A DNA stretch of 64,000 bases from Rhodoferax sp. OV413 (GCF_900104385.1 NZ_FNJA01000001.1:842386-906385); one strand, 5' to 3'; shown: positions 54,190 to 63,651, counted from the first letter of the stretch. The notes: generated from the sequence alone by a model not told the origin. Made by a program: numbers and translations.

Positions 54190-56718
54190 ATGGCACATCG
54201 GCACTGGCACACAACAACCCGCTGGCTCCTGTTGCTGGGCGGCCTGCTCATCGCAGCATGCTCCCAAGGCCCGCAACCCGGCGCGGTGCTGGACGAGGCC
54301 AAGCTCGCCGGCCGCGACGGCAAGAGCTTCCCGCATGCAGCCGAGGACTACTTCCATGACATGGACGGCGCGCTGGCGCTGTCGCCGCAGGAAGTGGCCG
54401 GGCGCAATATGTGGATCGTCTGGACCGGCGGCAACGACCGCCTGTGGGACCACATGACGGACTTCACCTTCGGCGCCTTCGACCTGCTGAAATCCATCAG
54501 CTCGCACCCCAGCCAGGGCTATTCGCGGGCCAACCGCTGGGAATACCTGGGCCTGGTCAACGAGCCCTGCTTCGGCAATGCCAGCGGCCCCGACAAAGCC
54601 CGCCACGGCCTGTGGCTGGATGTGCGCGACAAAGGTTGCGCGCCCGACCCGTTCGAAGACGCCACCAAGTACCCGGGCGTGGCCATCGGCGCGCGCGGCA
54701 AGCCGCTGGGCGACGGCAGCACGCTGCCGGTGGGCTCGTACTACGGCGAAGCCACCGGCATCGTGGGGCTGCGCCTGTTTCCGAATCCGGCGTTTGACGA
54801 AAAAGCCGCCAAGGCCTGGGACGCGGAAAAGTACTACACCGACCCCAAGTACTACAACCGGCAGGACCTGGTGCGGCCCTACCGGGTCGGCATGTCCTGC
54901 GGCTTCTGCCATGTAGGCCCGAGCCCAGTGAACCCGCCCAGCGACCCGAATGCGCCTGCCTTCGCCAACCTCAGCTCGTCGGTGGGCGCGCAGTACATGT
55001 GGGTAGACCGGCTGTTCATCCACAACGCCAACAAACCCGAGGGCCAGAAGAACTACATGTACCAGTTGGCGCACAGCTTCCGGCCCGGCGCCATGGACAC
55101 CTCGCTGATCTCCACCGACAACATCAACAACCCGCGCACCATGAACGCCGTGTACGACTTCATGGCCCGCATGGGTACGGCCAAGCAGCTGTGGCATGAA
55201 AAGCTCAGCGGCGGCGAGCTGGACAACAAGCAGTTCAACGACTACATCGCCAGCGGCCCGCTGAGCGAGTTCTTTGATAAGGCCAGTAGCACTGTGCGCA
55301 CCCCGCATGTGCTGAAGGACGGCGCCGATTCGGTCGGTCTGCTGGGCGCGCTGAACCGGGTCTACCTGAACATCGGTCTGTTCAGCGAAGAATGGCTGCT
55401 GCATTTCAACGCCGTGGTCGGCGGCAAGACCGTCACCCCGATCCGCATCGCCGACGCGCAAAAGAACTCAGGCTACTGGCAGGCCACCGAGGCCGGCACG
55501 CCGAACACCGCGCTATTCTTCCTGAAGGCCGCCAAGCCCGACTACCTGCAGGATGCGCCCGGCGGCGCGGCCTTCCTGGCCACCGACAACAGCACGCTGG
55601 AGCGCGGCAAGGCGGTGTTTGCCGATACCTGCGCGCGCTGCCATTCCAGCAAAGCCCCCACCCCGCCGCCCGATCTGGGCCTGGAGCCGCAAAAATGCGC
55701 AGGTGCCGGCTACCTGGCCTGCTTCAAGCGCTACTGGGGCTGGACCCAGACCGAGGCCTACAAGACCCAGATGCGCCAGATCGTGCTGGCGCCCGACTTC
55801 CTGCAGGGCAACTACCTCTCGACCGAGGCGCGCATCCCGTCGACCCTGCTGCGCACCAATGTCTGCAGCCCGCTGGCTACCAATGCGCTGGGCGGCAACA
55901 TCTGGGACAACTTCTCGTCCAGCTCGTACAAGCAGCTGCCCTCGGTCGGCACGGTTACGTTGAACGACCCGTTCACCGGCGCCCTGCTGCCCTACACCAT
56001 GCCCGCTGGCGGCCGCGGCTATACCCGCGTGCCGTCGTTGATCGGTCTGTGGTCTACCGGGCCGTATCTGCTGAACAACACGGTCGGCCCGTTCGAATCC
56101 AGCCCCTCGGTCGCCAGCCGCATGAAGGTGTTCGACGCCTCCATCACGCAAATGCTCTGGCCCGAAAAACGCGAGCGCGATGCCGAGCTCGGCGACAAGC
56201 TGCCCGGCACCATAGACCGCACCACGCAGCGCAGCGAGGTGGTGGTGCCCGCTGGCTATGTGCCCGACGCGCTGCAGCCCCTGCAAGGCACGCTGCACCG
56301 CTGGCTGCCCTGGCTGGTGGGTGCGGGCGAGGACATCACGCTCGGCCCCATCCCCAAGGGCATGCCGGTGAACCTGATCGCCAACCTCAAGCTGCGCGCC
56401 GAGAGCGACGACGTGGGCGACAAGCTGGCCCATGTGCGCAATGTGGGCGAGCTGGTGCTCAAGCTCAAGGCCGACCTGGCCACCGCGCCCAAGGACGCCA
56501 GCGACCAGGAGCTGCGTGCCAAGTTCGCCAATCTGCGCGAACCCATGCTGCGCCTCAGCAAGTGTCCGGACTTCGTGGTCAACCGCGGCCACTACTTCGG
56601 CACGGCCGAGTTCAACCAGCAAGAAGGCCTGAGCGCCGACGAAAAAGCCTTTGGCACCGAACCGGTGCTGAGCGACGACGACAAGCGCGCGCTGATTGCC
56701 TTCCTGAAGACCTTCTAA
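54190..56718 (+). CDS. dihaem c-type cytochrome lipoprotein, RoxA/CCP-like
   Basis: An 842-residue exported protein. The N-terminus is a lipoprotein signal with lipobox LIAAC-S. Two haem c sites are present, CGFCHVGPSP (about 238) and CARCHSSKAP (about 480). Later, GRGYTRVPSLIGLWSTGPYL resembles the conserved region of the bacterial cytochrome c peroxidase/RoxA superfamily, whose members include rubber oxygenase RoxA and fatty-acid dioxygenases. It could be an oxygenase or an electron acceptor on the outer face of a membrane. ATG 54190 has GGAGG at good distance; ATG 54184 lies too close. It starts a six-gene operon. Function is inferred. Confidence 0.82.
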   Translation: MAHRHWHTTTRWLLLLGGLLIAACSQGPQPGAVLDEAKLAGRDGKSFPHAAEDYFHDMDGALALSPQEVAGRNMWIVWTGGNDRLWDHMTDFTFGAFDLLKSISSHPSQGYSRANRWEYLGLVNEPCFGNASGPDKARHGLWLDVRDKGCAPDPFEDATKYPGVAIGARGKPLGDGSTLPVGSYYGEATGIVGLRLFPNPAFDEKAAKAWDAEKYYTDPKYYNRQDLVRPYRVGMSCGFCHVGPSPVNPPSDPNAPAFANLSSSVGAQYMWVDRLFIHNANKPEGQKNYMYQLAHSFRPGAMDTSLISTDNINNPRTMNAVYDFMARMGTAKQLWHEKLSGGELDNKQFNDYIASGPLSEFFDKASSTVRTPHVLKDGADSVGLLGALNRVYLNIGLFSEEWLLHFNAVVGGKTVTPIRIADAQKNSGYWQATEAGTPNTALFFLKAAKPDYLQDAPGGAAFLATDNSTLERGKAVFADTCARCHSSKAPTPPPDLGLEPQKCAGAGYLACFKRYWGWTQTEAYKTQMRQIVLAPDFLQGNYLSTEARIPSTLLRTNVCSPLATNALGGNIWDNFSSSSYKQLPSVGTVTLNDPFTGALLPYTMPAGGRGYTRVPSLIGLWSTGPYLLNNTVGPFESSPSVASRMKVFDASITQMLWPEKRERDAELGDKLPGTIDRTTQRSEVVVPAGYVPDALQPLQGTLHRWLPWLVGAGEDITLGPIPKGMPVNLIANLKLRAESDDVGDKLAHVRNVGELVLKLKADLATAPKDASDQELRAKFANLREPMLRLSKCPDFVVNRGHYFGTAEFNQQEGLSADEKAFGTEPVLSDDDKRALIAFLKTF

Positions 56719-56721
56719 CCC

Positions 56722-58572
56722 ATGGTGGATGCCGAAACATGCGAATGGGACTACATCATTGTGGGATCGGGCGCAGGCGGCGGCACCCTGGCGGCGCGGC
56801 TGGCGGAAGCCGGCATGCGCGTGTTTCTGCTCGAAGCCGGCGGCGATCCGCGCCTGGCCCAGGGGCCGCGCCTGCCCGAGGACTACGACGTGCCGGGCTT
56901 CCACGCCTTTGCCTGTGAGAACCCCGCCATGGCCTGGAACTTCCAAGTGCGCCACTATGCCGACGAAGCCCGCCAGGTGCGCGACCCCAAATACAGCACT
57001 GAGCGCCAGGGCGTGCTCTACCCGCGCGCCGCCGCACTAGGCGGTTGCACCGCGCACAACGCCATGATCTTCATGCGGCCGCACGACTCCGACTGGAACC
57101 AGATCGCCACACTGACCGGCGACCCCAGCTGGCGTGCACCGCAGATGCAGCGCTACGCCCAGCAGCTGGAAAACTGCCACCACCGCCCGATCTGGCGCGG
57201 CCTGCGCCGGCTCGGGCTGGACCCGACCGGCCACGGCTGGAACGGCTGGCTGCAGACCGAGCGCCCGGTGCCGCTGGAAGCCTTGGGCGACCCGCAGATG
57301 CGCGGCCTGGTGTCCCAGACCGCACACAACTTCACCCGCGAGCTGCCCACCCCGCTGCGCAGCGCCCTGCGCTGGCTGCGCGGCAAGGGCGACCCGAACG
57401 CCCGGCCCTGGGGCGGCGGCAGCTTCGAAGGCCTGTGCTACACACCGCTGTCCACCGCCGCCGGCGGCCGCACCGGCGCGCGCGAACGGGTATTGCAGGC
57501 CGCGGCCCGGCACCCCGACCGGCTGCACATCGAGCTGCACGCCCTGGCCACGCGCGTGTTGCTGGATGCGCAGGGCACGGCCTGCGGCGTCGAATTCCTG
57601 AAAGGCGAGCGCCTATACCGCGCCCATGCCGCCACCAGCAGCATCCCCGGCCGGCGCAAGCAGGTGCGAGCTAAACGCGAGGTCATCCTGTGCGGCGGAG
57701 CCTTCAACACGCCGCAGCTGCTGATGCTGTCCGGCATCGGCCCGGCCGACGCCCTGCGCAGCCACGGCATTCCGCTGCAGGTCGATCTGCCCGGCGTGGG
57801 CCGCAACCTGCAAGACCGCTACGAGGTGGCCGTCACCCACCGCATGCAGCGGCCCTGGCAGATGCTGGACAAGGCCCGCTTCGCGCGCGGCGACCCGCAG
57901 TGGCAGCGCTGGAACGCGCTGCGCGCTGGCATGTACGCGACCAACGGCGCGGCCCTGGGGCTGGTGCGCAAATCCGCCCCCACACAGCCCGAGCCCGACA
58001 TCTTCTGCATGGCCCTGCCCGCGCGCTTTGAGGGCTATGCGCCCGGCTTCGCCGAGATGATCAGCCAGCACGCCGACAGCCTGACCTGGGCTGTGCTCAA
58101 AGCCCATACGCAGAACCGTGCGGGCAGCGTGACGCTGCGCTCGGCCGACCCTTGCGACATGCCACTGGTTAACTTCCGCTACTTTGAAGAAGGCAGCGAT
58201 GCCGCTGGCGGCGACCTACAGTCGGTGGTGCAAGCCATCCGGTTTGTGCGCGGCCTCACCTCCCCATTGCAGGCCCGCGGCCTGATCGCCGAGGAATGCC
58301 TGCCCGGCAACGGCGTGCAGAGCGACGCGGCCCTGGCCGACTATGTGCGAGACACCGCCTGGGGCCACCATGCATCCTGCTCCTGCCCTATCGGCCCGGC
58401 GGCCGACGGCGGTGTGCTGAACAGCCGGTTTGCGGTACACGGCACGCGCGGCCTGCGGGTGGTGGACGCCTCGGTGTTCCCGCGGATTCCCGGTTTTTTC
58501 ATCGCAGCAGCGGTCTACATGGTGGGCGAAAAAGCCGCCGATGTGCTGCTGCAAGACGCGGCCCAGGCATAG
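56722..58572 (+). CDS. GMC-family FAD oxidoreductase
   Basis: A 616-residue glucose-methanol-choline oxidoreductase. The FAD site is YIIVGSGAGGGTLAARLAEA (about 11-30), followed by LPRAAALGGCTAHNAMIFMR-like segment (ALGGCTAHNAMIFMRP), and the C-terminal active-site region has WGHHASCSCPIGPAADGGVL with the catalytic His. It oxidises an alcohol or aldehyde group. It has no signal peptide, so it is probably cytoplasmic, in contrast to the cytochrome gene three bases upstream. Substrate unknown; electron acceptor may be O2, a quinone or the operon's haem proteins. Confidence 0.88.
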   Translation: MVDAETCEWDYIIVGSGAGGGTLAARLAEAGMRVFLLEAGGDPRLAQGPRLPEDYDVPGFHAFACENPAMAWNFQVRHYADEARQVRDPKYSTERQGVLYPRAAALGGCTAHNAMIFMRPHDSDWNQIATLTGDPSWRAPQMQRYAQQLENCHHRPIWRGLRRLGLDPTGHGWNGWLQTERPVPLEALGDPQMRGLVSQTAHNFTRELPTPLRSALRWLRGKGDPNARPWGGGSFEGLCYTPLSTAAGGRTGARERVLQAAARHPDRLHIELHALATRVLLDAQGTACGVEFLKGERLYRAHAATSSIPGRRKQVRAKREVILCGGAFNTPQLLMLSGIGPADALRSHGIPLQVDLPGVGRNLQDRYEVAVTHRMQRPWQMLDKARFARGDPQWQRWNALRAGMYATNGAALGLVRKSAPTQPEPDIFCMALPARFEGYAPGFAEMISQHADSLTWAVLKAHTQNRAGSVTLRSADPCDMPLVNFRYFEEGSDAAGGDLQSVVQAIRFVRGLTSPLQARGLIAEECLPGNGVQSDAALADYVRDTAWGHHASCSCPIGPAADGGVLNSRFAVHGTRGLRVVDASVFPRIPGFFIAAAVYMVGEKAADVLLQDAAQA

Positions 58573-58609
58573 CATTTTTCACAGCGGGCAACCGCACAAG
58601 GAGAAGACC

Positions 58610-59041
58610 ATGGCATACGACGTACCCCAACTACTGGCCATGACGCAAGTCCAGCTGGACGACCTGTTCCGCTCCAGCCCGGCCGGCGAGATTCCGAATG
58701 GCAGTGCCCACGGCACGGCCATCATCGCCCCGGGCACCAAGTACACAGAGAGCATCGCCCATATCATCAACCTGTTCGGCTGGCAGGGCAAAACCTTCGA
58801 CGCGCAAAAAGGCGTGCTGAAGAACAAGGTGCTGGTGTTCGGCTTCGAAGCCGTGGTGGCCAAGGTCTACAAGGACAAGAGCTGGCTCGATGGCGAGGAA
58901 TGCATCGTGCTCGACTATTCGGACACCTCACTACTCGCGCACTACATCCGCGACGAGATCCGCCTCATCGGCCCGGGCTTCTACCTGGGCAAGGTGTACT
59001 GGGGCAAAGAGCGCTTAATCGACTTCTGCCTGCAGTTTTAG
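58610..59041 (+). CDS. conserved protein of unknown function, 143 residues
   Basis: Not recognised as a named family. A soluble protein: an N-terminal helix (LLAMTQVQLDDLFRSS), then GTAIIAPGTKYTESIAHIIN and a beta-rich end (LIGPGFYLGKVYWGKERLID). The end recalls small lipid-binding folds seen near lipid-oxidising enzymes, but that is only suggestive. AGGAG precedes the ATG. It lies between the GMC gene and a membrane protein in the redox operon. Confidence 0.7.
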   Translation: MAYDVPQLLAMTQVQLDDLFRSSPAGEIPNGSAHGTAIIAPGTKYTESIAHIINLFGWQGKTFDAQKGVLKNKVLVFGFEAVVAKVYKDKSWLDGEECIVLDYSDTSLLAHYIRDEIRLIGPGFYLGKVYWGKERLIDFCLQF

Positions 59042-59065
59042 CGCTGGACGCCCCGGATCTCCGCA

Positions 59066-60364
59066 GTGACCCCGCAGTCGCACTTCATGGTGATCGCCCC
59101 GCTGGCAACCGGCCGCGAGGACGCGCTGCGTGCCTTGCTGGCCGGCATGAACCGCAACGCCGGCATGGTCGACCCGCAGAATGCGCTGCTGCCGTTCGGC
59201 CGCTTTGCGCAGCTGCACTATGCGCGCCTGGTCATGCTGGACGATGCGCTGCAGGTCGACCTGGAAACCCTGGGCCTGCCACGCCCGCGCCTACCCGCTT
59301 ACCTGGCTTTCATGGGCGACTGCGACGGCCCGGCACGCGACTGCCTGGCCGACCTGGCGCTGCATGCAGGCGACGGGCTGCGCCGCATCTTTGCCCACTG
59401 CGCAGGCTTTGCGGCGTCAGGCGACCTGCTGGACTGGATGCTGGCGCACGACCAGCCGGTGGCCGCCAGCTACATCCACTGGGTGGGCCGCAGCGTGCTG
59501 CAGATCCGCCAGGAAAGCGCCTTGCAGCGCGTGCTGGCCGCCTGCGTGCCGCGCGCGCCCCTGGCATCGGAGGCCGAGGCGCTGCGCATCTGGCGAGAGC
59601 TGCGCGCCTTTGTCGAAGCCGAGCGCAGTGCCGGCCGGCTGCTGCTGACGCCCGCCGAGCCCACGCCGCTGGGGTGGACAGCGGCCAAGCTGCTGAACCT
59701 GCTGGCCCTGCCCCTGGTCGGCCTGGCCGTGCTGCCGCTATTCATCATCCTGCTGCCGCTGCTGGTGCAGCAGCTGCGCAGCCGCGAGATCCACGACCCC
59801 GAGATCTGCCCGCGCCCCGACCCCGCAGCCCTGCAGGCGCTGCAAGACCTGGAGGACTTTGATGTGAGCAACCAATACACCGCCTTGGGCGCGGTCAAGC
59901 CCGGACTGTTCCGACGCGGGCTTGTCACCCTGCTGCTGGTGCTGATCAATTACGCCTGCCGCCATGTGTTCACCCGCGGCCACCTGGCAAGGGTGCAGAC
60001 CATCCATTTCGCACGCTGGGCGTTTCTGGACGACAAAACCCGCGTGGTCTTCACCAGCAACTACGACGGCAGCCACCAAGGGTATATGGACGACTTCATC
60101 AACAAAGTAGCCTGGGGCCTGAACCTGGTGTTCAGCAACGGCATAGGCTGGCCGCGCACGCGCTGGCTGATACTGGGCGGCGCGCGCCACGAGCAGCCGT
60201 TCAAGTACTTCCAGCGACGCCACCAGATACCCACCCAGGTTTGGTACAAGGCCTACCCCGGCCTGACCCTGGCCGACATGCGGCGCAACCAGCGCATCCG
60301 CGAAGGCCTGGAGCGCAGCTACATGAACGAGGCCCAGGCCCTGGCCTGGCTGAGGCTGCTATGA
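59066..60364 (+). CDS. membrane-anchored protein of the peroxidase operon, unknown function
   Basis: A 432-residue protein not recognised by name. Residues 1-200 form a soluble part (MVIAPLATGREDALRALLAG near the start), a strongly hydrophobic segment spans about 208-232 (LLNLLALPLVGLAVLPLFII), and the C-terminal part contains HFARWAFLDDKTRVVFTSNY, then GYMDDFINKVAWGLNLVFSN. The two soluble parts look like ferredoxin-like domains related to the DyP/chlorite-dismutase fold, an inference by eye. A GTG start at 59066 was chosen; ATG 59087 is an alternative. It overlaps the DyP gene by four bases. Confidence 0.7.
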   Translation: MTPQSHFMVIAPLATGREDALRALLAGMNRNAGMVDPQNALLPFGRFAQLHYARLVMLDDALQVDLETLGLPRPRLPAYLAFMGDCDGPARDCLADLALHAGDGLRRIFAHCAGFAASGDLLDWMLAHDQPVAASYIHWVGRSVLQIRQESALQRVLAACVPRAPLASEAEALRIWRELRAFVEAERSAGRLLLTPAEPTPLGWTAAKLLNLLALPLVGLAVLPLFIILLPLLVQQLRSREIHDPEICPRPDPAALQALQDLEDFDVSNQYTALGAVKPGLFRRGLVTLLLVLINYACRHVFTRGHLARVQTIHFARWAFLDDKTRVVFTSNYDGSHQGYMDDFINKVAWGLNLVFSNGIGWPRTRWLILGGARHEQPFKYFQRRHQIPTQVWYKAYPGLTLADMRRNQRIREGLERSYMNEAQALAWLRLL

Positions 60365-61818
60365 GCGGCGCACCGGTCGACCTGGACGACATCCAGGGTC
60401 TGGTCCGCTTTGGCTACAAGCACCATACCGAGGCCTGCTTTCTGCTGCTGCGCGTGACCGACCCCGCAGCCGCCCGCGCCTGGCTGGCCCGCGCGCCCGT
60501 CGCCAGCGCCGCCACCACCGAGCCCCCACCGGCCACGGTGCTGCAGCTGGCGCTGGGCAGCGAAGGCCTGCGCGCCCTGGGCGTGGCCGAGGACACGATT
60601 GCCGGGTTCTCGCCCGAATTCCTCTCCGGCATGGGCAACGACCCGAGCCGCGCACGCCGACTCGGCGACACCGGCGCCAACGCACCCAGCGGTTGGCTCT
60701 GGGGCAGCGGCGCGCAGATACCGCATCTGCTGCTGATGCTGTACGCCCTGCCCGGCCAGCTGCAGGCCTGGCAGGCCACCATAGAAGCGCAATGCGCAGC
60801 CGGCTTTGAGATCATGACCCGCCTGCCCTGCGGCGAGCTCCGCGGCAACGAGCCGTTTGGCTTTGCCGACGGCATTTCGCAGCCCATGCTCGACTGGCGC
60901 CGCGACCGCGCGGTGCGCGACGCCGAGCAGCTGCGCTACACCAACCTCAGCTGCCTGGGCGAATTCCTGCTCGGCTACCCGAACGAATACGGCGGCTACA
61001 CCGACCGCCCCCTGCTCGACCCGCAGCGCGACCCGCAAGCCCTGCTGCCACGCGCCGAAGACGCGCCGCACCGCGCCGACCTGGGCCGCAACGGCAGCTA
61101 CCTGGTGATGCGCCAGCTGCAACAAGACGTGGATGGCTTCTGGCAGGCGCTCGACCAGCTGGCCGAGGGCGACCCGGCGCTGCGCGAAAAGCTGGCTACC
61201 GCCATGGTCGGCCGCACCCGCAGCGGCCACCCGCTGCTGCCCACCGCAAAAAGCTCGCCGCCGGACCTGAACGCCTTTACCTACAACGAAGACCCCCGCG
61301 GCACCCTGTGCCCGCTGGGCGCCCATATACGGCGCGCCAACCCACGCACCGCCGACCTGCCGCCCGGCGACCCGGGCATGGTGTCGTGGCTGATGCGCAC
61401 CCTGGGTTTTGACGCCCAGTCGCTGGAGCAAGACCGCGTGGCCTCCACCCGCTTCCACCGCCTGCTGCGCCGCGGCCGGGCTTACCACCACGCCCAGGGC
61501 CCGGAGGGGGCCGAAACCGGCCTGCACTTCATCTGCCTGGGCGCCAGCATCTCGCGCCAGTTTGAATTTGTACAGGGCGCCTGGCTGCATGCGCCGCACT
61601 TCGACGGCCTGCCCAACGAGAGCGACCCGCTGCTGGGCAGCCGCGCAGCCGCAGCCGACGGCACCGCCACCGACAGTTTCTCCATCCCCCAGCTGCAGGG
61701 GACCGACCAGCGCCTGCCGGGGTTGCCGCAGTTCGTCACCCTGCGCGGCGGGGCCTACTTTTTCCTGCCCGGCATCCGCGCGCTGCGCTACCTGGCAAGC
61801 CAAGGAGCTGCGCCATGA
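60361..61818 (+). CDS. DyP-type haem peroxidase
   Basis: A 485-residue dye-decolourising peroxidase. The signature GFADGISQPMLD contains the distal Asp, and LCPLGAHIRRANPR holds the proximal His and the distal Arg region. It has no signal peptide, so it is cytoplasmic unless carried by a partner; no encapsulin gene is in the window. DyP enzymes use H2O2 to oxidise aromatic or other substrates, and some act as oxygenases. Coupled by ATGA to both neighbours in the redox operon. Confidence 0.9.
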   Translation: MSGAPVDLDDIQGLVRFGYKHHTEACFLLLRVTDPAAARAWLARAPVASAATTEPPPATVLQLALGSEGLRALGVAEDTIAGFSPEFLSGMGNDPSRARRLGDTGANAPSGWLWGSGAQIPHLLLMLYALPGQLQAWQATIEAQCAAGFEIMTRLPCGELRGNEPFGFADGISQPMLDWRRDRAVRDAEQLRYTNLSCLGEFLLGYPNEYGGYTDRPLLDPQRDPQALLPRAEDAPHRADLGRNGSYLVMRQLQQDVDGFWQALDQLAEGDPALREKLATAMVGRTRSGHPLLPTAKSSPPDLNAFTYNEDPRGTLCPLGAHIRRANPRTADLPPGDPGMVSWLMRTLGFDAQSLEQDRVASTRFHRLLRRGRAYHHAQGPEGAETGLHFICLGASISRQFEFVQGAWLHAPHFDGLPNESDPLLGSRAAAADGTATDSFSIPQLQGTDQRLPGLPQFVTLRGGAYFFLPGIRALRYLASQGAAP

Positions 61819-63038
61819 ACTCGAACACCAGCCGGCCCGTACCCCGCGCCAACACCGGGTCGGCGCTGCGCGACTGGGTATCCGACACCTCGCTGGCGCT
61901 GATACAGCTGCAGCGCCGCTTCGACCCGTTCCTGCGCCCGGCCTTCGAGGCCTTGCTGCTCGAGCCATTGACCCGGCTGACCACCGCGCTGATCAACGCC
62001 CAGCGGCCGAACGAAGGCCTGCGGATTGCCGAAGAGCGGCTGCTGCCCGGCGAGGAAGAATGCGTGGATTCGATCATCCGCAGCTTCAACCTGCAGATGC
62101 GCGCGCTGTGGAAGCCCGGCGGCTTCGAGCGGGGTGGCAACACCAAGACCCAGGGCATCGTGCGCGCCGAGTTCATCGTCCACGACAACCTGCCCCCAGC
62201 GCTGCGCCGCGGCATCTATGCACAGCCACGCAGCTACCCGGCCTGGGTACGCTTTTCCGGCCCCGGCCCGTATGTCACGCCGGACATTGACGACGTGGGC
62301 TTCATGAGCATCAGCGTCAAGCTGATGGACGTGCCCGGCCCCAAGCTGATGGACGAAGAAAAATTTACGCAAGACATGTTCGGCGTATCGCCGCCCACCT
62401 TTGTCACGCCGGACGTGATCGCCAACGCCCAGCTGCAGCTGGAGAGCCTGAAGAACGCGCAGATCTTCTACTTCTTCAACCTGCACCGCCCGCATGTGCT
62501 GGACGCCATCATGCAAGGCCTGTGGACCAAGACCCAGAGCAGCCCGCTGGAGGCGCCCTACTTCAGCTGCGTACCCTACTTGCTGGGCGAGGGCCAGGCC
62601 ATGCAGTATTCGTTCTGGCCCAAGAGCAAAAAGCGCACGCCGATTCCGCGCCTGCCGCTGCGCCCGCCCGACGACTACCTGCGCCAAGCCATGGTCCAGT
62701 CTTTGGCGGACGGCGATGTAGAGCTGGACGTGCGCCTGCAGCTGCAGACCGACGCGCACCTGATGCCCATAGAGAACGCCAGCGTGCTCTGGCCCGAACG
62801 CCTGTCGCCCCGCATCTCGGCCGCCACCCTGCGCATTCCGCGCCAGCAGTTCGACTCGCCCGCGCAGATGGAATTCGCCAAGCGCCTGTCCTACAACCCC
62901 TGGCACAGCATTACCGAGCACCGGCCGCTGGGCAACCAGAGCCGGGCCCGCAAACGCATGTACTACGAGCTGTCGCAGCTGCGGCACCAGATGAACGCCG
63001 TGCCGCACTTCGAGCCCACGGGGGACGAGTTGTTCTGA
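61815..63038 (+). CDS. catalase-like haem protein (SrpA/allene-oxide-synthase-related)
   Basis: A 407-residue member of the catalase superfamily. It carries VRAEFIVHDNLP (likely distal His), YPAWVRFSGPGPYVTPDIDD and MDEEKFTQDMFGVSPPTFVT. The end YNPWHSITEHRPLGNQSRAR is typical of the short catalase-like group found beside lipoxygenases. True catalase length and the Tyr-haem-ligand region appear absent, so a peroxygenase or fatty-acid hydroperoxide activity is plausible. It ends the redox operon and overlaps the DyP gene by four bases. Confidence 0.85.
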   Translation: MNSNTSRPVPRANTGSALRDWVSDTSLALIQLQRRFDPFLRPAFEALLLEPLTRLTTALINAQRPNEGLRIAEERLLPGEEECVDSIIRSFNLQMRALWKPGGFERGGNTKTQGIVRAEFIVHDNLPPALRRGIYAQPRSYPAWVRFSGPGPYVTPDIDDVGFMSISVKLMDVPGPKLMDEEKFTQDMFGVSPPTFVTPDVIANAQLQLESLKNAQIFYFFNLHRPHVLDAIMQGLWTKTQSSPLEAPYFSCVPYLLGEGQAMQYSFWPKSKKRTPIPRLPLRPPDDYLRQAMVQSLADGDVELDVRLQLQTDAHLMPIENASVLWPERLSPRISAATLRIPRQQFDSPAQMEFAKRLSYNPWHSITEHRPLGNQSRARKRMYYELSQLRHQMNAVPHFEPTGDELF

Positions 63039-63052
63039 CCCGTTTTTATGTG

Positions 63053-63109
63053 AAAAACAAGCCGCTGGTGCAATCAGCACCTGCGGCAGCCGCTACTCTT
63101 TAGATAGCA
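63053..63109 (-). repeat. interspersed repeat, copy O
   Basis: AAAAACAAGCCGCTGGTGCA, ATCAGCACCTGCGGCAGCCG, CTACTCTTTAGATAGC. It starts 14 bases after the catalase-like stop. Confidence 0.75.
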
Positions 63110-63124
63110 AACGGCAGCGCAGGC

Positions 63125-63472
63125 CTAGGCATCTTCCACGCCCAGGGCCGCCAGTCCCAAAGGCAACAGCAGGATGAAGCTGGCGCAGGCTGCGGCCATG
63201 CTGCCGAACAATATGCCGGACGCAATCACCAGGCCGCTGACCGCCAGGCTGCCGGCGACCCGCTCCAGCGGAGTCGGCCGCAACAGCCCCAGCGACACAT
63301 AAAAGCAGCCCAGCACCAGGCCCGCACCCAGCATCCAGCCCAGAGACCACAGCAAGCCGATCAGCAGCGACATCAGCAGCGCCGTGGCAATTGCGATGGC
63401 GGGCGGCGTATATGCCTGCTCCATCAACAAGGTTGTGCGCGACAGCAAGATGGAGCGGGCAAATAAGGGCAT
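63125..63472 (-). CDS. small integral membrane protein, 115 residues
   Basis: Not recognised. A 115-residue protein with about four hydrophobic segments (about 24-42, 45-62, 74-92, 94-110), the first including AIAIATALLMSLLIGLL. No enzyme motif or Cys cluster. It is convergent with the redox operon and divergent from the partial gene at the right edge. Confidence 0.6.
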   Translation of the reverse strand: MPLFARSILLSRTTLLMEQAYTPPAIAIATALLMSLLIGLLWSLGWMLGAGLVLGCFYVSLGLLRPTPLERVAGSLAVSGLVIASGILFGSMAAACASFILLLPLGLAALGVEDA

Positions 63473-63651
63473 GGAATTTTCTCCAGAACGGAGCCTGGAT
63501 GATCGGTTGGGTGCCAGCGCCGGGCCGTCAGCCGCCTGGGCCTCTTGCTGTAGGACGCCATCCTGCCTGGCGTCAAGCCCGGCATTTGTGGTCCGGGCCA
63601 GCCGCCCTGCACGGCCTTGTCCTACAGCCAGACCACGGGCGATCGCATTGA

